The notes under the pieces were generated by a model. That model saw only the letters and a list, made by a program, of their open reading frames with translations. It ran no database searches and was not told the DNA's origin. Below, in pieces: positions 61,402 to 64,000 of a stretch of 64,000 nucleotides of DNA (its first letter is position 1; each line of letters starts with the position of its first letter). The translations under genes and the position numbers were made by a program. The DNA is from Runella defluvii (GTDB lineage Bacteria > Bacteroidota > Bacteroidia > Cytophagales > Spirosomataceae), in assembly GCF_014195535.1 (NCBI RefSeq), contig NZ_JACIBY010000013.1, forward strand, positions 124,001-188,000, given 5' to 3'.

Positions 61402-62349
61402 TTATAGCGTTTCTAAAATCTGCTTCAATACCGCTTGGGCTGACCAGAGGCGGTTTCCCGCCTGTTCGACCACGATAGACTGTGGGCCGTCAATCACCTC
61501 GTCGGTTACTTTGACGTTGCGACGAACGGGCAAGCAGTGCATAAACTTGCCTTTGTTGGTCAAGTCCATTTTTTGTTGGGTAATCATCCACGACGGGTCT
61601 TTGGTGAGCACCTTGCCGTATTGCTCGTACGAGGACCAGTTTTTGGCGTAAATAAAATCGGCTCCCGCAAACGCCTCGTCTTGGTTATAGACCACTTTGG
61701 CGTTGTTCAAATAGTCGGGATTCAATTCGTAACCTTCGGGGTGAGTTACCACAAACTCCACGTCTCGGCGGGTCATCCATTCGCAAAACGAGTTGGCCAC
61801 CGCTTGCGGAAGTGACTTAAAGTGAGGTGCCCACGTGAGCACTACTTTGGGGCGTGCCGTGGTTTTGTATTCTTCGATTGTAATGCAATCGGCCAAAGAT
61901 TGAAGCGGGTGGCGCGTCGCCGACTCAAGGTTGACGATAGGGACTCCTGCGTATTTTTTGAACTGCGTCATTACTAACTCTGCATAGTCTTTCTCGCGGT
62001 CTTGCAGCCCTGCAAACGCCCGAACGGCCAAAATATCGCAATATTTGCCCATCACGGCCGCGGCTTCTTTCACGTGTTCGGCATTTCCACCGTCCATGAT
62101 TACGCCCTCTTCCAATTCCAAGCCCCAGCTATCTTGCCCTACGGTCATCACCATGGTGTTCATCCCAAGGTTTTGAGCGGCGCGCTGCGTACTCAGGCGG
62201 GTGCGAAGACTTTGGTTAAAAAACAGCAAACCAATGGTCTTGTTTTCGCCGAGGTGTTTGTGGGCAAAAGGTGATTTTTTAAGTTGAAGCCCTTCATTTA
62301 CAAGGGTATCAATGTTGGTTGCGTCGTGTACAGAAAGAAAGTGTTGCAT
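61402..62349 (-). CDS. argF': Acyl-ornithine carbamoyltransferase (ArgF', predicted N-succinylornithine type)
   Basis: A 315-residue transcarbamylase. The carbamoyl-phosphate motif is FNQSLRTRLSTQ (44-55), close to the SxRT motif, and HCLPVRRN near the C-terminus fits the ornithine-loop region of acetyl/succinyl-ornithine enzymes. At position 90, where the Bacteroides fragilis enzyme has Pro and the Xanthomonas enzyme has Glu, it has Ala (IMDGGNAEHV). Since exchange of that Glu for Ala is known to give succinyl specificity, N-succinylornithine is the predicted substrate. ArgD at 45214 is the likely previous-step enzyme. Confidence 0.92.
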   Translation of the reverse strand: MQHFLSVHDATNIDTLVNEGLQLKKSPFAHKHLGENKTIGLLFFNQSLRTRLSTQRAAQNLGMNTMVMTVGQDSWGLELEEGVIMDGGNAEHVKEAAAVMGKYCDILAVRAFAGLQDREKDYAELVMTQFKKYAGVPIVNLESATRHPLQSLADCITIEEYKTTARPKVVLTWAPHFKSLPQAVANSFCEWMTRRDVEFVVTHPEGYELNPDYLNNAKVVYNQDEAFAGADFIYAKNWSSYEQYGKVLTKDPSWMITQQKMDLTNKGKFMHCLPVRRNVKVTDEVIDGPQSIVVEQAGNRLWSAQAVLKQILETL

Positions 62350-62517
62350 TGTGAAAGAAATCGAATCGTCGATGCGGTGAGTTATAAAGAAACAAAATTT
62401 GAAAAATTGTTTTAATATCGCCCTCTTTTAAGATATATTTATAAAATAACGCTTTTTTGAAGTTAAATTGACTTTATTATTGCCATAAAAAGTATATTAT
62501 AACATTTTTATCGGTGG

Positions 62518-62602
62518 GTGGGTTATTCACATCAGTGACGTGGGTTGTTCACATCGGTGACGTGGGTTACTATAACCCACGCCGAGGTTTCTCAAAACCT
62601 CG
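62518..62602. repeat. 22-bp tandem repeats with two adjacent hairpins
   Basis: Two 22-bp units (62518-62539, 62540-62561) starting GTGGGTT, each holding TCAC..GTGA. They are followed by hairpin GTGGGTT-ACTAT-AACCCAC (62562-62580), in which the GTGGGTT start of a third unit is paired, and hairpin CGAGGTTT-CTCA-AAACCTCG (62583-62602). The last belongs to the same CTCA-loop family as the repeats at 60.4-60.7 kb. The rest of the 349-bp gap (62350-62517) is AT-rich, with nothing recognised beyond possible promoter sequence for argF'. Confidence 0.75.
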
Positions 62603-62607
62603 TTAAC

Positions 62608-62653
62608 AAAAAACGGTTGAGCGCAGCCACCTAAGGTAAGCTGCACTCAACCG
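62608..62653 (-). terminator. Terminator of the glutathione peroxidase gene
   Basis: Arms CGGTTGAGCGCAGC (62614-62627) and its complement with one wobble (62640-62653), 12-nt loop, then a T-run on the minus strand (62608-62613). It follows the peroxidase stop codon by 45 bp. Confidence 0.85.
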
Positions 62654-62698
62654 CTGTAAAAAAATCGTAATTCGTTTATTCGCCTTTCGACATTCCGA

Positions 62699-63280
62699 TT
62701 AGATGCCTACGGCTTTTTTGAATTCTTCGTCGGTAGGTTTGATTTTTGAGGCAAAGAAATGCGTCAATTTTCCGTTTTCATCCACTACATACTTGCAGAA
62801 ATTCCAAGTAGGAACTTTGTCATTCCAACCGTTGAGCGATTTATCCGAAAGCCACTTGTAAAGTGGATGTTGATTTTCGCCTACCACGTCGATTTTTGAG
62901 AACATTTGGAACGTTACGCCGTAGTTCTTTTGGCAAAAAGTAGCGATTTCATCGTTTGAACCCGCTTCTTGAGCGCCAAAATTGTTGGCAGGAAAGCCCA
63001 AAACCACTACTTTATCGCCGTATTGCTCGTGGAATTTTTGCCAGTCGGCATACTGAGGCGTATAACCACATTTAGAGGCGACATTGAGCAATACAATTTT
63101 CTTGCCTTTGTACTTGCTCAACGAAATTTCGTCAGCCCCAGTCAACACCTTCATTTTGTAGTCATAGACAGAAGCAACGGGTTTAACGTTGGCGGTGTTG
63201 GTTTGAATTTCTTTTTTGTTGGCAAAAATGCCCGAAAGAAGCGATAATAGCATGAGAAACAAAGATTTAATCGTTGCCAT
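62699..63280 (-). CDS. Glutathione peroxidase-like protein (thioredoxin-dependent type)
   Basis: A 193-residue GPx-family thiol peroxidase with a signal-anchor-like N-terminus (MATIKSLFLMLLSLLSGIFA), so probably periplasmic or membrane-tethered. The peroxidatic residue is Cys71 (VASKCGYTPQY), not selenocysteine. Q104 (NFGAQEAG) and W159-N160 complete the active site, and Cys116 in IATFCQKNYG may be the resolving cysteine. Proteins of this type usually use thioredoxin. Expressed alone with its own terminator. Confidence 0.9.
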   Translation of the reverse strand: MATIKSLFLMLLSLLSGIFANKKEIQTNTANVKPVASVYDYKMKVLTGADEISLSKYKGKKIVLLNVASKCGYTPQYADWQKFHEQYGDKVVVLGFPANNFGAQEAGSNDEIATFCQKNYGVTFQMFSKIDVVGENQHPLYKWLSDKSLNGWNDKVPTWNFCKYVVDENGKLTHFFASKIKPTDEEFKKAVGI

Positions 63281-63387
63281 TTGTGAGTTTGAGTTAATGG
63301 TTGCTTTTTAAAAACGAACTTTTGGGCTAGATTGTTCGTAGAACGAAATTAAAATGGATACTTTTTGGGATTGTGCTTGATGAATTG

Positions 63388-64000
63388 TTAGAAGATACTC
63401 ATCACTTCTTGGTAAGAAATTAAGAAAATGGCCAATACGGCGATGGCCAAACCTACTTTATTGAGCGGTTCGAGGGTTTCTTTGAACAAAAGCCACGCCA
63501 TAAAAGCCGATGTTAGCATACTTAAAACGTTGTAAATTGGAAAAACAAAGGCCGCGCTGTTGCCAAAATCACTCAATGCTCCGAGTAAAAAATAAAAAGA
63601 CAGAAAGTTGGGAAAGCCCAAAATCAACCCTCCGACGACGCTTTGCCACTGCACCTTTTCCCCAAAAAACAACACTCGAATCAGCAAGTAACCGTTCCCA
63701 ATCAGAATAGCGCCCGTGCAGGCAATGGCCGTAAAGAGCGATGATTCGCTGGGCTGATAAAAAGTAGAGCTGGTATAATTGATAAGGGTATTGTTAGTGC
63801 CACTGGCAAAAAAGAGAATGACAGGTAAGAATAACACGGCCCCCGTTTTGACCGATTCGGCGTTGCCATTTTTTTTCAACGTACTCAAGGCCAACGCCAC
63901 AAGCGCGAGCAGCAAACCAAGGTAGTTGAGAAAAGTAAAGTCTTTGTTGTTGTTGTTGAAGACAAATAACCCGAACAACACAGGAATCACCAACGACATG
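63388..64000 (-). CDS. EamA family transporter, 5' end beyond the window
   Basis: The frame is open to the right edge; the Met at 63999 is internal to the protein (MSLVIPVLFGLFVF is a mid-protein helix of DMT transporters). The visible 204 residues have about seven helices, including the second EamA repeat (AFMAWLLFKETLEPLNKVGLAIAVLAIFLI). It is an inner-membrane metabolite exporter of unknown substrate. The N-terminal third is missing from this window. Confidence 0.8.
   Translation of the reverse strand, partial: MSLVIPVLFGLFVFNNNNKDFTFLNYLGLLLALVALALSTLKKNGNAESVKTGAVLFLPVILFFASGTNNTLINYTSSTFYQPSESSLFTAIACTGAILIGNGYLLIRVLFFGEKVQWQSVVGGLILGFPNFLSFYFLLGALSDFGNSAAFVFPIYNVLSMLTSAFMAWLLFKETLEPLNKVGLAIAVLAIFLISYQEVMSIF

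Overview
The window is a stretch of ordinary chromosome from a member of the Bacteroidota, most likely Cytophagales (Runella/Spirosoma-like; this placement is inference). Support comes from a C-terminal type IX secretion sorting domain, TonB receptors with carboxypeptidase-regulatory-like N-termini, TAnnTTTG-type -7 promoter boxes, weak Shine-Dalgarno signals, and an ArgF'-type acyl-ornithine carbamoyltransferase. No rRNA, tRNA, CRISPR array, insertion sequence or prophage was seen. Genes run off both edges (nspC on the left, an EamA transporter on the right).

Layout. 1-8.9 kb: polyamine (nspC), an Rrf2 regulator, a small membrane protein, an M28 peptidase, PnuC, glycogen branching enzyme, two beta-barrel-like proteins and a toroid-like protein with a DVDDTAM motif. 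8.9-21.2 kb: a TonB receptor, a 1280-residue DUF6807/dehydrogenase/HEAT/cytochrome c fusion, a second TonB receptor, a Crp/Fnr regulator followed by a palindrome and promoter, then a beta-helix lipoprotein and its partner diheme cytochrome. 21.2-26.5 kb: uvrA flanked on both sides by AT-rich toxin-type modules: a YoeB-like pair plus an AbiC-like protein downstream, and an ADP-ribosyltransferase-fold protein with an unknown small partner upstream. 26.5-34.9 kb: a tricorn-like S41 protease, a REP-like repeat, a CE15-like esterase, a transporter, a biotinyl carrier protein, pyrH and frr. 35-49.3 kb: rhodanese, a PASTA protein and a T9SS cargo protein, an ABC permease, an orphan C5 methyltransferase, argS, a Uma2 nuclease-fold protein, argD, and small lipoproteins.

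49.4-56.1 kb holds a complete six-gene ebo cluster (eboA to eboF, all on the minus strand, from a recognisable promoter). This cluster is known from cyanobacteria, eustigmatophyte plastids and scattered bacteria; it is linked to metabolite traffic to the periplasm, but its product is unknown in Bacteroidota. It is the most interesting system here. moaC lies divergently beside it. Next come a DUF433 antitoxin-like gene with a 19-codon stub of its usual DUF5615 partner, and an ECF sigma/anti-sigma/DUF4097/TlpA-DUF3738 gene set.

Between the sigma and anti-sigma genes lies a 142-bp tandem duplication built from hairpins that share a CTCA loop but have different, mutually complementary stems. Another member of this hairpin family sits at 62.6 kb beside 22-bp tandem repeats. 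The right end carries argF' (with an alanine at the residue that decides succinyl versus acetyl substrate), a glutathione peroxidase and the partial EamA transporter. argD and argF' belong to one arginine pathway although they lie 15 kb apart.
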